Position numbers and translations under genes: made by a program. A stretch of 64,000 nucleotides of DNA from Chalciporus piperatus (Eukaryota; Basidiomycota; Agaricomycetes; Boletales; Boletaceae), in assembly GCA_038093975.1 (NCBI GenBank), contig JBBPTG010000016.1:186001-250000 (forward strand), in the 5' to 3' direction. Numbering within the stretch: the first letter of the stretch is position 1; each line of letters starts with the position of its first letter. The notes beneath the pieces are model-generated. The model was not told the origin of the DNA and did no database searches. It saw only the letters and a program-made list of their open reading frames with translations. Shown here piece after piece: positions 21,822 through 35,504 of the stretch.

Positions 21822-24800
21822 ATGGACTCACCCCAGGAACCATCAGACGTGTTCTCTCTCTCTGACCATCTCCTTGCAGAACGTCTCCAATTTGTCAAAG
21901 AAGTGAGCGCCCTACTCGTGCCTGCCTAGCTAATCAACTGATTTGCTTTTAGATTGGCTTCGGGAACTGGGGCAGTGTATGGCTCTGCCGTCCCAAATCA
22001 GCCTCAGGCAAGGTCAAAGATATGGAGGTAGCAGTGAAGCTCGTTCACCGCTCAAAAACTTCCACCACCGCCGCCAGGGTACGCTCATTGTAAGTACAGC
22101 TCACGAGCATGCTCTGTGCTCCGCTGACCACGAAGGACGCGTTAGATGGAACGAAATGAAGATCGTAAGATCATTTAAGCAGGACCCACACCCTTCCATC
22201 ATCCCCTTTCATTCGTTCATCATCACACCGTCCTATGCACTCATAACTATGTTGGTCTTCATTCCTGCACATCTCCACTCTACTCACGCGTCTTATCAGG
22301 GCATACCTTCCAACCCTCGTTCCCGTTGAGGTATCTGAACCACGCGCAAAGGAATGGTTTAAATCGCTGCTTTCCGGTGTCCATTTTCTGCACTCCCGAG
22401 GTGTCGTGCACAACGATATCAAGTAAGTGCTCAGCATCTTGGCGCATATATGCACCCATTCATATGCAAACGATCCCTCTTTCAAGGCCGGCCAATATTC
22501 TGCTCTCGCGTGCGAATGTTCCTGTTCTGGTAGACTTCGGATTTGCCGAAAAGTACGACCTCAGTTCCCCGAAAGCCTTTCACAGTAATTTGACCTATGG
22601 TACACCCGAGGTATGCGAGCGATCCATCATATTAAATTGCTCACAGAACTCTCCTTCCTCTAAAGTATCTCTCTCCCGAACGTGCGCGTGGAATTCCCCA
22701 TGACACGAGAAAGTCTGATATCTGGTCCCTCGGTGTAACTTTCTTCGAAATTCTTGTTGGACGCACCCCTTTCGAATATGAGGAGGGAGAAGTCTTCGAG
22801 AAGAAAGAAGACCTCGAAAGATACTGGGATCGCACTGTGCGTACTTGTTGTCCTCTTCTCAGACTATTCAGTGCTTATTTGTGAAATACCGCAACACAGA
22901 TGCGAGGAAAATGGATCGGAAAATACACTATGTCCCAGCCTGTGGAGCGTTTTATCAAGCGTATGATCGTCCCCAATGCTGATCTGCGGTGTACAGCTGC
23001 AGAAGCAATGGGAGACGCATATTGGGATGTGATACCGGCACATGTTACTCATACCCACAGTAGGTTATCCGGGAATCTATCAAATCAAGCTCTCAAACGC
23101 TTTACAGGGAAATCGGCCTCGGCAGTGGTCCCGTCCAATAGGCATGGCCGCACACCGTCATTTCTCGATTCGGTCAAGGATTCTTTCAAGGACAAGGAGA
23201 AAAGCAAAGAACAATCTTTTTCGCGACTTCTCGACGTTGCTCTCCCCTGGTCAACATCGAGGTCTACATCTCGATCCTCGGCGACACGATCATCGCCTCG
23301 CACCGAAACCGCATCGCGTCCAGCGTCCAGGTTGGAGTCCACCCCCAGGTCAGCTTCAAGGACGGAATATTCATCTAGGGTTACTGTCACACCGTCAACC
23401 TCGCGATCTCAAACCCCCAACCCGTCACCGCAATCGATTGCGAGGAGTGGGAACCTTTCTAACAAGGCTCAAACACCTTCTCCAGTCGTGCCACCATCCC
23501 TACGGATCCGAACACACTCACGCTCGAGGTCTCAACCCAGACTGCATACACCTGGTGGCGTGTCACCTGGCAGTACCCGCACAAGGAAACTATCTACTGT
23601 CCAAGCGTCGCCTCTCGTTAAGCCTCTCCGTCAAATCGACAACGATACGGAAAGAAAAACGGATAGTGCTGGCCTTCGCGAGGGTCAACATGTGCACCCG
23701 GTACAAACGGTGATATCACTCAACTCTCTCAACTCTACGAAACGCCCCCTTGGTTCTGCCCAACATTCTCCACGTTCCACGCCCTCAGCCAGTGCTTCGA
23801 AGGCGCCATCTACCCCTCTTGGACGACGGGTGCCGGTGGAGAAGAAACACTCACTTTCGCATCGTCACACTCAGACGCGCGAAGACGAGTGTGCGCGGGT
23901 ACGCGCCCATCCCCACCCAGCTGCCCCACGCAACGTTCTCCAAACACCTACGCCTGCTGTCGCCAGCCAGACGCCCTTCCTTACCTCACGGACTTCTCCA
24001 CAGAACTCGACTTCAAAACAATCGGGAAAGCCTTCCCGACCGCGCGGGCGCGCTGGTGTGCTTGCCGATCTCACAGGCTTTTCTCGAAACGTCGATCTCA
24101 GCGCCCATGGTGTTGGACGTCCTCCGAAGCGTTCCGGGGATATGAAGACGAAGGCAAAGGAGAACTCAAGGGGACGTACGACCGCACAGAAAGAGAACAA
24201 GGAGAACAATGACGTGTCAACCTCTCGCAGAGAATCGCGCGTACCTCTTGGGGCTTCCGAATCCACTGCTCTCAGCCCCAAGACGAACACGCAGACACAG
24301 ACGCAGGACACGTCCGCCACGTCGTTCTCCCTGTCAGCTAACATCTCGGGTGCAACGACCGTCACGAAGGGAAGCGTTAGAGACCGTATGATGGATTGGG
24401 AAAGGGAGCGCGCACGGTTGAGGGAGATGGATAGGTTGGCTGATATGAGTGCCGACGGTCACGGCGATAACTGTTCAACGGTTCTCACCGACACCAATGC
24501 TGACACTGAAGACGACTCCGACTCCGAGGTGGAGGCAGAAGTCGTCGCCGAAGCTGCAGCTGCTCGCAAGAGCATTTCTGTCGAGGTCGAGATACCAAAG
24601 GCTTGGAAAACCCATGTCGACCTTGAAAGACCTGCGACCGCACAAACAGCAACGACTGCTATAACATCCTGCGCGTCGACGAATTTTGACAAGGGGCATA
24701 TCGAGGTTGCGAAAATCGGCGTTCGGGCCTCGGCACAGATCATACCCTCCGGGAACGCGTCGGTCTCTGTCCTTGGACTTGGTCAGACTTTCGAGAGGAA

Positions 24801-26421
24801 GCCCTCTCAGGAGGCGCAAGTCAAGAATGAGTCGGTGACGGATACTGGGTTGCCCGTGGAAGTGCGCAGGACGAGCGAGTCGGGACTCAACTCGTTAAAG
24901 CACAGCGTAAAAGCTTCCATTGGTAAGATGTCGTTTGTCTACAAGATTTTCTCTTGTTCATGCGACATGGTCGTCAGACAAGGGCATGCGCTTGTACAAG
25001 TCCTCTACCCTGGCACAGCTCACGGGTCGTAACACGCCTGTGTGGTGTCCTTCTCCTGAGCCTATCGATTTTGAGCACAGAAGGTCGGGAGAGAATGGCA
25101 GGTTCAGTTGGGAAGATATCCGACCAGAACATGAGGTCGCATTGGACCGTATGAACGTGTGGATCCAGAGTGTGGAGAGTAAGTCATACGTTTGTTTTTT
25201 TCGCTTGGGAATGGGTTTTCTGATATCTCATGAAACAGAGGTCGTCGAAGAAACTCGTCAGAATTTTGCCTCCACGACAGTTACACATCCAGCTCCTCTC
25301 CCTCTTGCACCAATGTCTCGTTCTTCCTCGCAGTACCCTCCCGCACAGAACAATACGCTCGCAACACAGAATCACAAGAACGACACGTTCAGCACTTCTC
25401 GTTCTTCCCGCCTACCTCGGCGCATGCTTGCTGCCAACGAGATCTTCGCTCAGCCTATCGACCCAGATGCACCGCTTTCCCCGGGAAAATATAGCCGGGA
25501 AGATCAAAGCACGTCGTTCTCGTACATTGATGCTCCGGACTCCTCGATTCCTGTTCTCCCTTCGATTAGCGTCCTCATGCGGACTCCCACTCGCCCTCGC
25601 CGTGCGACCATCTCGACGAAATCGCCTGTACAACCCAAGGCCGGATCAACTGGCAGTGGGATATTTGAAGGCAGTCCATCGAAGAGGAGAGAAAAGTCCA
25701 AGTCGCAAAGTAACTTGGACAGGCATATTCAGGATGTAGCGAAGCTGGAGTTGGAGCTCAACAAGGGTAAGTACCTCAGGTTTTACACTTGTATCGCTCG
25801 CGTTGATTGAGTGTTGAAATGTCCACAGCTCCGGTATCCACTCCAACGCCAAAATTATCGGCCGTCCTCGACAGAAGCCTTTTCGTCGCACCTCCGGTTT
25901 CACCGAGGTTCACTGAGGACTTTTCGTCACCTGGACCCACACGCTCCCAATTTGACGACCTAAACTCGTCTCCATATCTGGTTGAATCATACCCTCCACG
26001 GAAATCTGGTGAACAACCTACCCTTGCATCTCCTGAAAAGCGCCATCTCGAGGGTGTTTATGACCGATTCCTGATGGCTACCTCGGGTGTCAAACGCGTC
26101 GGGAAAGGCTACCAATCCGAGAACACGAAACCCACCTGCAATACCGTTGGCTCGGCAGACGCCAAGTCGAGGCATTCTCGTGGTCTCGTGTTTGGAACGG
26201 CCAAGCGGCCGATGGCGCCTCCTGTCTCCAGCGAGGATATCTGGAGAAGATCGACATCTATTGATGAACTTGGGTTTGTTGTCTCTGGTCAAGGCGCAAG
26301 CTCTTCCCGCTTATCAAAGGACGAAAACAACTTGAAGTCTACCTTTGTACGTCGCGCGATCAATGCCATGGTCCCTGGGAAGACTGTCTCTAGAAGATTG
26401 TCGCGGACTATCGTTGTTTGA
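21822..26421 (+). CDS. Serine/threonine protein kinase with long disordered C-terminus
   Basis: Cytosolic protein kinase. The start at 21822 (MDSPQEPSDVFSLSDH) follows ACACC. The kinase domain is split by several introns but complete: glycine loop IGFGNWGSVWLC, VAVKLV with the ATP lysine, RSLWNEMKIVRSF (helix C), catalytic loop GVVHNDIKPANIL, LVDFGFAEKYD (DFG), TYGTPEYLSPERARG (APE-like), SDIWSLGVTFFEILVGRTPF, and the closing segment VERFIKRMIVPNADLRCTA. After the domain (about 23060 on) come several hundred residues rich in Ser, Arg, Pro and Thr, with clusters such as SRSTSRSSATRSSPR, then DIRPEHEVALDRMNVWIQSV at 25110 and a last exon rich in SP/TP sites ending at 26421. All catalytic residues are present, so it should be active. 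I cannot assign the subfamily with certainty. Confidence 0.88.
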
Positions 26422-27108
26422 TCGTGATCCCGCTGCTTCACCAACTCGTTTCTGACCTACCGGCCAGCTTCGTTCTAATATCTACCACATTTATGCTTAC
26501 TATGCTTCATGTTCTGGTTAACCCAAAGTTTCCCGACCGCTTTTCGCTCTGTTGCTATATTGTCTGTCGTTTTTGGCACATCCTATTCATACACCATTCA
26601 TCTTTTCAAATCACTCCCGCACGTCCATCCGTCCAGTTGCTATTATCTATCGCTATCGTCAATCCACAGCATCGAGCAGAACATTTCTTCCCTCGTCTTT
26701 TCGACCATCTTCATCTCTTCCTTTTCTCCTCACCCTACTAATGGCTATTCGCAACGATCTACTTACGCATCTTGGTTAACGTCTTGTCATTGCTCACCTC
26801 GCTACGTTAGGACTCGTGAACGTCCTCTTTCAACGCTGTCATATCTCACGAACACTATCTTCTTCCGCCTAGTTCGCGAAAGAACATTTGACATTTGATA
26901 TGCCCTTTTTCTCTTAAATCTTATTAATCGTTTATGCTGTTTCGCACCCAAGGTTGAAATTCAAAAAAAAGTGACAATTGAGCATGACGATGGAATCAAA
27001 ATGAGAATCTACAGTACGGGGAGTGTTCAAGCGAGACGCATGGATAACGATACACGATGCAAATGCAGGCAAACGAGAGAGAGAGGGAACATGGGGAATA
27101 TTACAGGA
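26422..27108. other. Convergent intergenic region
   Basis: Holds the 3' ends of the kinase (plus) and nuclear-basket (minus) genes. T-rich and C-rich tracts are seen but no recognisable gene. Confidence 0.4.
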
Positions 27109-30100
27109 CTATGCGGTGGGGGCCGGTCGTCGAATGGGCACCGGTGGCTTGCTGCCTCCTCCCGGAGCAGGCGTTGCAGCTGCAGCTACAGGAGCGGCAT
27201 CGCCGGCGGCAGGTTTCAACCGTTTGGCTAACGAGTCGTCTGGTTGGGCCTCGTCTTCCCGCACACGCTTGGCCGCTCCCATGATTGAGATTGCAGGCGT
27301 GGCTGTGGCTGTAGCCGTGGTGGCCGCGGATGTGGATGTGGATGCAGCAGCTGAAGGGGCACCTCCCCGAGAGAGAGCAGCACCACCACGCGCGCCGAAG
27401 CCTCGTGCGCGGGCTGCACCACGCATAGCTGTACCGCGTCCTCGCCCTGCGCCTTCACCAGATCCTAGAGGAACGGCCCCTCCAAGGGCTCCTCTGCGCG
27501 CGGGCCCTGTGCTTGCGGATGGTGGTGCAGTCGCAGGAGCGGCGGAAGGGGTGGCGGAAGAAGCGGCGGGACGAGCAGCGGTGGTCGTAGATGCCGACGT
27601 CGAGGCAGCGACTGCTGGAACTGGTTCTGTAGTCGTTGTAGTCGCTGCTCGAGCGGGAGCGGGAATGGGGGCTTTTGATGTAGAAGCAACAGGAGTGGTA
27701 GGCGTAACAGCAGGAGCAGTGTTTGTTATCGAGGCAACGGCGGATGGTGCAGGAACAGCTTCTGGAATAAGTCCAGCTTTACGCCACTCTAGGACTTGAG
27801 CTTCCACCTCCTTCAGTTTGGTCTGACAACGAATGAGCTGGGCGTCCTTGAGTTTACTCTTGGCACCCTGTTCCAGTCTGCCCCGCTCGACTGCAGCGGT
27901 GATCTCTTCGGCATGTTTGGCTTGGATTTCCTTCTCATGAGTGGCAATGGCAACCTCGATAGCAGCTTTGGTGGCATCGTCAGTCGAGCCGTTAGCGCCT
28001 TCCACTTTGGCAGCGGCAGCAGCAGCCTCGACAGCGGCCTTGAGAGCTGCTCCGTGTTGTGCACGGAGCGCCTCAATTTGCTGAGCGTGTTTCTTCTCCA
28101 CTTCCTCCATATTCGGGGCAGGTGTGGTGCTGATCTCGCTCCTGGCTTTTTCGACGGCGGCAGCGATCGCCGACTCTCTCGACTTTTGCATATCCATGAT
28201 TCTGGTCTGGAATTTCTCCTTGAAAAACGTTAGTCCGGCACTCACGGACCTGGCCGAGGCAACTTACATTCGACTGTTTGAGGTTCCTTACGTCATTATT
28301 TGCGCGCTCTTCAGCCGCCTGAATAGCGAATGAGCGACTCAACCGTCGGTGATAGTGGATTTGCGTACCTTCAACCGTTCCAAGGCCTCATCACGAGCTT
28401 TGGTGAGCTCAGCCTTTTCTGCTTCCAATTGGGCTTTCAAAGCGACATCGGACGTGTCACCGCCAGAAGGTTTGCTCCAGCTCTCCTTCTCAGCAAGTAG
28501 CGTGTCTCGCTCAGATCGCAAACTCTCCTGTGCAAGGTTCAGAAAACGGGATATAAAACGCAGATGGAATGACTCACGATGAGTGCCGTTTGATCAGGCA
28601 AAGGCGCAGCCAGCACGGCAGCTTTGGAGGCCTTTTCATCAGCCAAGGCTTTTTCCAGAGAAGCCTTTTCTTGTCGCAAAGACTCCAGCTGGGTAGTAAG
28701 CTCCTTGGATGCGTCGGTTCCAGCGCCAGCACTAGTACGAAGCGAGTCCCTCTCAGCGGTCACGCTCTTGAGTTCCGCTTGCACCTCAGCGAGATTGCGG
28801 TTCAAGTTGGACTTCTCGCCGTTCGAAGCTCCCAGTTGGGTCTTGAGGTTGTTGGCCATGCCTCTCAACCTCTTCATGTTGTCGTCGTAAGTTGCAGCCT
28901 GGGAGAAAGCTGGAGAGTGTGCAGGTTAACGTGAAGATCAGTAACTTACCTTTGAAGCGTTTTCAGCATCGTGCTCAGCGATACGTTTATCCAAATCCGC
29001 TTTCTGGGCCTTCAGAGCTTCAATCTCGTCCTTCAACGTCTGAACTTCAGCTGGGTCGATACGGTCGTACTGGGATATAATATCAGCAAGAAAACTCTCA
29101 ACATGGAATAAAACGATCGCTGTACCTTGCTCAACAACTGCGTATTGCGTTCTTGCCAACGCTTGCTCTCACTCTCAAGCAACGTGATCTGAGTAATCCG
29201 AGCCTGAAGTTCGGCGCGTGCAACACGAGCTTGTTCCTTTGCGGGTTCAAGCTCGGTAGAGAGCGTCTTGAGCTTAGCATCCAACTCGCGTGAGCGTTTG
29301 GAGTAGGTCTCGCAGTCGGCACGAAGGGTAGCATTGCTTTCGCGAAGAATGTTGAGCTGGTTGATACGCTCCAACATCTCGGCGTGCTGCGCGTCTGACG
29401 TGGCGGCTTGCACCGCGCGTTCGCGCTCCTACAGAACGGTCATCAACAGAATCCCAGATAACAGCCTGGACCTCACTCACCTCGGAGAGTGTCGTACGAG
29501 TTTCTTGCAAGCTTTGAGTCAAGTGATCGATCTGGGCTTTCAAGCGCACATTTTCCTGCTTGCTGAGTTCGAGCTGAAGATCGACGATTTCCTTCTCCTT
29601 TCTCAGGAATGCAACCACGGAGCGTAACTCGGACAACTTGGTATCCATGTCACCGCCAGCGTCTCCATCACCAGCAGAGCTGTCCCCCGTAGAGTCTGCG
29701 ACTTGACGAATGCGCGCGGCTTGCGAACTGACGCTGTCCAGATGCTGGTATAAAAGGGCATTCTGAGCAGCAAGATCCTTGCACCTGGAAAAGGGACGTG
29801 TGAGCGATCCGAAAACTCGGCTGAGCCCTCAGATCACCCACCGAGCATTGAGATCTGTGACTTCCTTGTCCAACGCTTCCTTCTGCTGCTTCCAGCTTCC
29901 CTCAGATGCCTCGAGCTTAGCCTGTGCGTTAGATGCCTGTGTCAAGTTCTGGCGGGCGGCAGCCTGTGCATTGGTGAGCTGTTGCTTGATGTTTTCGATG
30001 GCCTTGAAGGATTCAGCGTGAGCCACTACTTCTCGCGAGTACCTGTCTTCCGCGGACTTTACACTTCATAAGCATGTACTCCCAATTTCACGGCGGATAA

Positions 30101-33100
30101 ATCACATACCACGGCACGCTCCTCGAGCGCACGAACATCCCGCTCGTGAGCCGTACGGTCGCTCTCAGAATGTCTCTCAGAGGTGCTCATGTCCACGATC
30201 GTATCCTCGAGCGTCTTCTTGTCGTTCGCCCATGCAGCTCGCTCGGTCTCGAGGGTCTTCTGTAGTTCGTTAAACTTGACCGTCGACTCTTGGAGATCAC
30301 GCTCGACGGCACGGAGTTTCTCATCGAGGGACTTGTACTCGAGCTAACAAAAGTTTTGAGTCAACTGAGACGACTGCGTGGATGACGGCACACGTACCTC
30401 ATGTCTGGCAAGCTGAGCCTCGGCATCTGCCTTGTACTCATCGTGTGTCGTGTTGAGCGCAGTGAGTGCAGCCTCGTTCGCTTGACTGATCTCCTGGAAC
30501 TGCTGCATGTGCTTGCGAGCAGTTGTGAGGTCAACTTGGGCAACCTTGAGCGAAGCGCTGGACAAAAACATGTATCAGACGGGATTAATGAATTATACTG
30601 TCAACGAAACGCACCGTAGCTCAGCGACCTCTTGTTCGAGCTGTTCCTCTCGTGGCAAGTCTGGATCGGGAGCAGGAGCTGCGCTTGCGCCAGTAGTTCT
30701 CCTCTCGTAGACCGCAAGTTTCTCTGCATTGCCTTGGATTTGACGGGTAAGCTCCTCGACGCGTTCTTGAAGGTGGGTCTTGGTCGTTTCGGCGCCAACC
30801 AACGACTCCCGAACGTTCGAAAGCTGTCCAGTCTACGAACACAGAACACAGAATGAGTGCATTATCCACACGAAAGTACGTCCACGGTGACATACCGTCT
30901 TATCCAACCTAGCCTGGAGATCTTTCGTATCGATATCCCTCTGGAGCGTGATATGTCTGATGGTTTCACGTTCCTGGCTCAGTTGCGTCTTGAGATCTTG
31001 CCTACATGCGAGGTGAGCAACCATAAGCTTAAAACCGTGGGCGAGCGCTTACGTCTGGCTCTCCATCATCTGCACCTGTGTCTCGATACGTCTGCGGTCG
31101 TTCTCTCCGGAGCGCTCGAGATCGTTGTGCATCTTCTGGACATTGGCCATGAGGTCGGAGAGTTGTGAACGCTCCACAGCTAGATTCTTGTTCTCTTCGA
31201 TCAGCCGGGTTTGGACACTCTAACATTATTGGCCGGGTTTAGCATGCAGCTACGGTCCGAGACGGGCTCACGACTGACCTCCCAAATCCTCTTCTCCGCA
31301 CGAAGGTTCGCAGCCTCATTGCGAAGCTGTTCAAGATCGCTCTTCGTCACCGCCAACTCATCCATGACACGCTCACGGTCGATATCGAGACGAGTCTGTT
31401 GATCATAGAGCTGTTGATTACGCAGGGTCAAACTATCCAGATCTCGACTTTGCAGGTTCAGTTGTTCTTGAGTCATGCGATGACGTTCTACATGCACGGT
31501 GAGGCAGGAAACATGCATATACGCAGAATAAAACTTGCCTTCGAGGAACTCGATCTTGGCGTTAGCCTTTGCGAGCGAGGCATTCGTCAGGCCGACTTGT
31601 CTTTGTGCTTGAACGAGGTCTTCACGGAGTCTCACAGCATCCATGCCCATCTCTGCTTTATACGACTCAAACTGAGCATGAGCATCCTCCAGCTCGGCAG
31701 TCAAGTCATTCGGAACAGCAGGTCCAACACCATTCATATCGTCACCTGCACTCGAACGCGCCCCAGACCGCTCAGCACGGGCAAGCATCGCTTTGAACGT
31801 ATCCCTCTCCTTCATGTACGCTTGGATCGTGACCTCGCTGCTCTTCTTCTGTCTCTCGAGTTGAGTAGCAAGTTCCTGAATTGCCTCGTGCGCTTCCCGG
31901 ACAGCCTCGCTTTGCTCCTTCTCGAGCGCATCGCGGTATTCCCTCTCCTCAGCCTCCATCTTTGCCCCGAGCTCACGAACGATCTTGAGTAGTTTCTGGT
32001 TTTGCTCTTGGAGCGCAGGAATGGAGCGGAAGAGGACCAAGTTGTTGGTAATGACCGCGTCGATGTTGTCAGCAGGTAATGGCTCCATCTCATCCAGTTC
32101 ATCGTCCGAAGGAATCGAAGGATCCGCACGTCGTCCGAGCTCTTTGAGAAGAACCTGAACTTGACCGCCGAGGTCTGTGAGTTGATGTTGGAGGAGTTCG
32201 GTCTCTTGGCGGGACTTCTTGAGCTTCTGCGATACTTCTTGGAAAGAAGTAGCATTGGCGTCACGTTCAGCGAGGGTGGTCGAGAGTTGGTTGGTGAGTT
32301 GAGTGGCCTCGACGTGAAGACGTTCGTATTCCTCGCGCTGTTGTGCCAAAACGGGAGCCTACAATATCATAGTAAGCAAGTGGATGTAATATGCGTGGTG
32401 TCACTTACCCGTTCCTCGATCTGAGCGAGAACATCGGAAAGAGTTCTGTCCATGTGATCATACTCTGCGCACTTCGTCGCGTAGTCCTCCTCGAGACGCA
32501 CGTAGTCCGCATAGACCTGAGTGAACGTCTTTCCGCCCTTCTGCACCCGGCCAACCATCGCCACGGTTGGGCTCAAACCCATCATCGCGTCGGTGGCGTA
32601 GTTTTGGCTGCCAGACGCACGACCAGGGGTAGCAGGAACGGAGGCTCCGCGACCAGCTACGGGAAGTTCGCCACGGTGCATCTTCTCCATGACGGTCTCG
32701 AGCTGCTCGAGCTTCCTCTCGACCTCTTCCCGAGCACGCCGTTCCTTCTCGGTCTCGGCCCTCAGCGCGACCTCCCGTTGCTCTGCACGATCACCAACGC
32801 TTGCCCATTCGCGCTCAATACCTTCCACGATCTCCTTAGCCTGTTTCTCCCGTTCCTCCATGATTGTCACCAATCTCTTCAGGCCAGAGACCTCGGATGA
32901 GAAGGCTGCCTCCTGCTCTGCAAGCTGTCCCTGCAAATCTTGCGATTTGGCGAGGGTTTGAGTTAGTTGTTGCATGGTTGCAGCGTTGGCAGATTGCGCG
33001 GCTTTCAGAGAGCTTTCGGTGAGCGCGTGTTTTTGCGTCAGAGCGTCATGTGCCGATTGAACTTGGATGAATTCTGCATGCTTCGTGCGTCGGTAGGTTG

Positions 33101-34062
33101 CATATTCTTCCGACTTGGCAGCCAACTCCGTGTTCACGCGTTCCGCTTCGGTTTGGGCGAGGACAAGTTGTTGAGAGAGCGTCTCGAGCTTGAACTGAGA
33201 GTGTGTTAGTTTGGAACTCCTCAAATACGATTGTGGCAACTGTAAGTACTTTGGTCGATGTTTCTGTCGAGCGAAGTTCTCGGACTTGAGTTTCGAGTGT
33301 TTGGTGATCTTGGCGAGCCTGGCGAAGGCTTGAACGAAGGTTTTGAACTTCCTCTGTGGCGAAAAGTCAGTTTCTGAACAAAAAAATTCTGTTGCGTTCG
33401 TCGTACCGTCGCGCTGAGATGCATCCTCCTTGAGTCTGCTGACGACACCGATGAGATCTCGTTTCTCTCTCTCCGTCTCCTCGACACGATACTTGAGGTG
33501 GTCGATGTCGGATGAAGACGACGACTGCGAGTTCGTAAACGACGCTATGCGCGCTTCTAGGTCTTTATTCGACGCGACTGAAGAGAAATAAATTGAGAGT
33601 GACTCGATGGAACGTGTATTGAGGCGTACCAAGTTGGTCTCGTTCCTCCTTGACTGTGGTGAGCTCCTTTTGCACAGCTTCGAACGCATTCTCGAGGTCT
33701 TTGGTTTTCGTCTCTCCATCTTGAACAGCCTGCTCTAGCTCTACCTCTTTGCGTTCCACTTCGGCTCTCATTTCCTCCAAGTCGCGCTGAGTGGCATCCT
33801 GGTCCGCCAGTTGTGCTAGCAAGAGTCTGTACACGGCCAGCACGGTTTCTGGGTCAGGTTTTGCGAATGAGGCATCTGGAAGGATATTTGACAACGTGTC
33901 GATGTCGAGGTCTGGTGGTATTGGGACATGGAATGTGACTGCAGAGGTAGGGGCAGACAATGAAAGGTCTTCTGTCCCCTGCGTAGAGGCGGTCTCCTGC
34001 TCCTGCTCGGCGGCGGCGGCGGCGGCAGCAGCAGCCTTGCTCTTCCGTCTGGTTTTGACCAT
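27109..34062 (-). CDS. TPR/Mlp-like nuclear pore basket protein
   Basis: Very large coiled-coil protein of the TPR/Mlp1/Mlp2 family, which forms filaments of the nuclear basket and helps in mRNA quality control and chromatin tethering. The start at 34062 opens MVKTRRKSK followed by a nine-alanine run. Long heptad-rich exons rich in Glu, Gln, Leu and Lys fill 33.8-28.0 kb, for example DHLKYRVEETEREKRDLIGV, TQVYADYVRLEEDYATKCAE (conserved in the Mlp family) and MKRLRGMANNLKTQL. The last exon (28245-27109) ends the coiled coil and passes into an Ala/Thr/Pro-rich region, an Arg-Gly tract (GRGRGTAMRGAARARGFGAR) and a basic nuclear-localisation-like end (AKRVREDEAQP...SLAKRLK), as in metazoan TPR. 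About a dozen or more short introns interrupt it. It shares a 246-bp divergent promoter with MOB2. Confidence 0.88.
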
Positions 34063-34308
34063 TTGTGACGGGGACGAAGGAATGTGGAGGATGAGAAAAG
34101 GTCGAGCTCGACGTGCTGGACGATGAGCTCGTTTGGAATGCACTTTCGGGTAAATTTTAGAGTCGACATTCCTTTGTACACTATTCCCACGCATTTGACC
34201 CGATAGTGGTTATTTCTATTTTCGGTAATAGGGATCGTTGCTCGTTCGACTCTCTCGGCTTCACTGTCGTTTCATTCTCTATTTTTCGTTCATTTTTCTT
34301 CGTTAGCC

Positions 34309-35268
34309 ATGTCGTTCTTCAATTCGATCGGGTGAGCTGAATTTCTGTTATTCTCAATAAACAATTCTGATCAAAATCTCCAGTCGGTCCATGTCCCGGA
34401 ACCCCCGTGGTCCAAAGCGTTCCCCGACACCGACATCAGCGACATTCCCCGATATGCCTCCCCCACCCGTCCCCACATCTCCAAGCAGTCCTACCCCTTC
34501 AAAGCCTCTTTACCTCTGCAGCCCGTTTGTAGAGGCTGCATTGGTCAAGGGAAACTTCAAGACCATCGTCGTACTCCCAAAGTACGTTGACATCATGGAA
34601 TGGGTTGCAGTCAACGGTAAGTCCGAGTGACGTAGCTGTCTTGTGTGTGGACTTACGAACTATATCAGTGTTCGACTTTTATACCAATCTCAACGAGTTC
34701 TATGGTGTGATTTCCGAGTGTTGCACACAACACTCGTGCTCAACCATGTCAGCTGGGCCAAAGTATGTGTTTCTGGTCCGATTCATCTGCGCGACTTGAC
34801 TTCAGCCGTGCCACAAGCCTCAACTACACTTGGATCAACCAGGATCGCAAGAGCGTCAACCTTGCTGCGCCCACCTACATCGACTACGTCATGACGTGGG
34901 TCCAAAATCTGGTCGACGACGAGAACGTATTCCCCACAAAGTCCGGTATGTCCATGATACACGAGACTTTCGCAACAACCCGCTTACATGTCGTAGGTCA
35001 CGACTTCCCACAGACCTTCCCTTCGACGATCAAGCACGTATACCGTCAACTTCTCCGTGTCTTTGCACACATATACCACGCACACTACCCCCAGATCCTT
35101 CATCTCCGTTCAGAACCTCATTTCAACTCCCTCTTTGCCCACTTTTTGGCCTTTGGCAGGGAATATGAGTTGCTGGATATTAAAGACGTCAAAGGTGCTG
35201 CCAACGCACCCGCCGGGACCGGATTGCTATGGGACAAATGGAGAGAGATGGGCATCTTGGAGGGCTAG
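34309..35268 (+). CDS. MOB2: MOB2-type kinase activator
   Basis: Mob/phocein-family co-activator of an NDR/LATS kinase. The sequence fits the Mob2 branch (partner Cbk1 in the RAM morphogenesis pathway) better than Mob1: FYTNLNEFYGVISE, then TYIDYVMTWVQNLVDDENVF and FPTKSGHDFPQTFP. The first exon is tiny (34309-34331, MSFFNSIG), followed by RSMSRNPRG, a Pro/Ser-rich linker and the conserved LYLCSPFVEAALVKGNFKTI. The metal-site region TQHSCSTMSAG and HIYHAHYPQIL supplies Cys and His ligands. Stop at 35268. It is divergent from the nuclear-basket gene and followed by PPCDC on the same strand. Confidence 0.88.
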
Positions 35269-35504
35269 ATCGTTGAACGTTGAACGTTGATCGGGAGACA
35301 CTCTGAGTTGATGCATGCTCGAGAACTGGATACTAGACCCATTGGACTGCCTTTGCTGTACTATAGTAGTTACACTGCGGAATAACGCAACATACCCAAT
35401 CTTCTCCATATTCCTGGCGTCACGGTGTTGTAGACTGTTTATTGTTGTTGGGCAAAGGCTTTAGATCCTAACACCGGCTAATTAACCCCTCTCATACCCG
35501 ATCA

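Noticed and set aside
27023..27799. 258-codon Ala-rich plus-strand frame
   Set aside because: Antisense of the Ala/Pro/Thr-rich C-terminus of the nuclear-basket protein; composition shadow.
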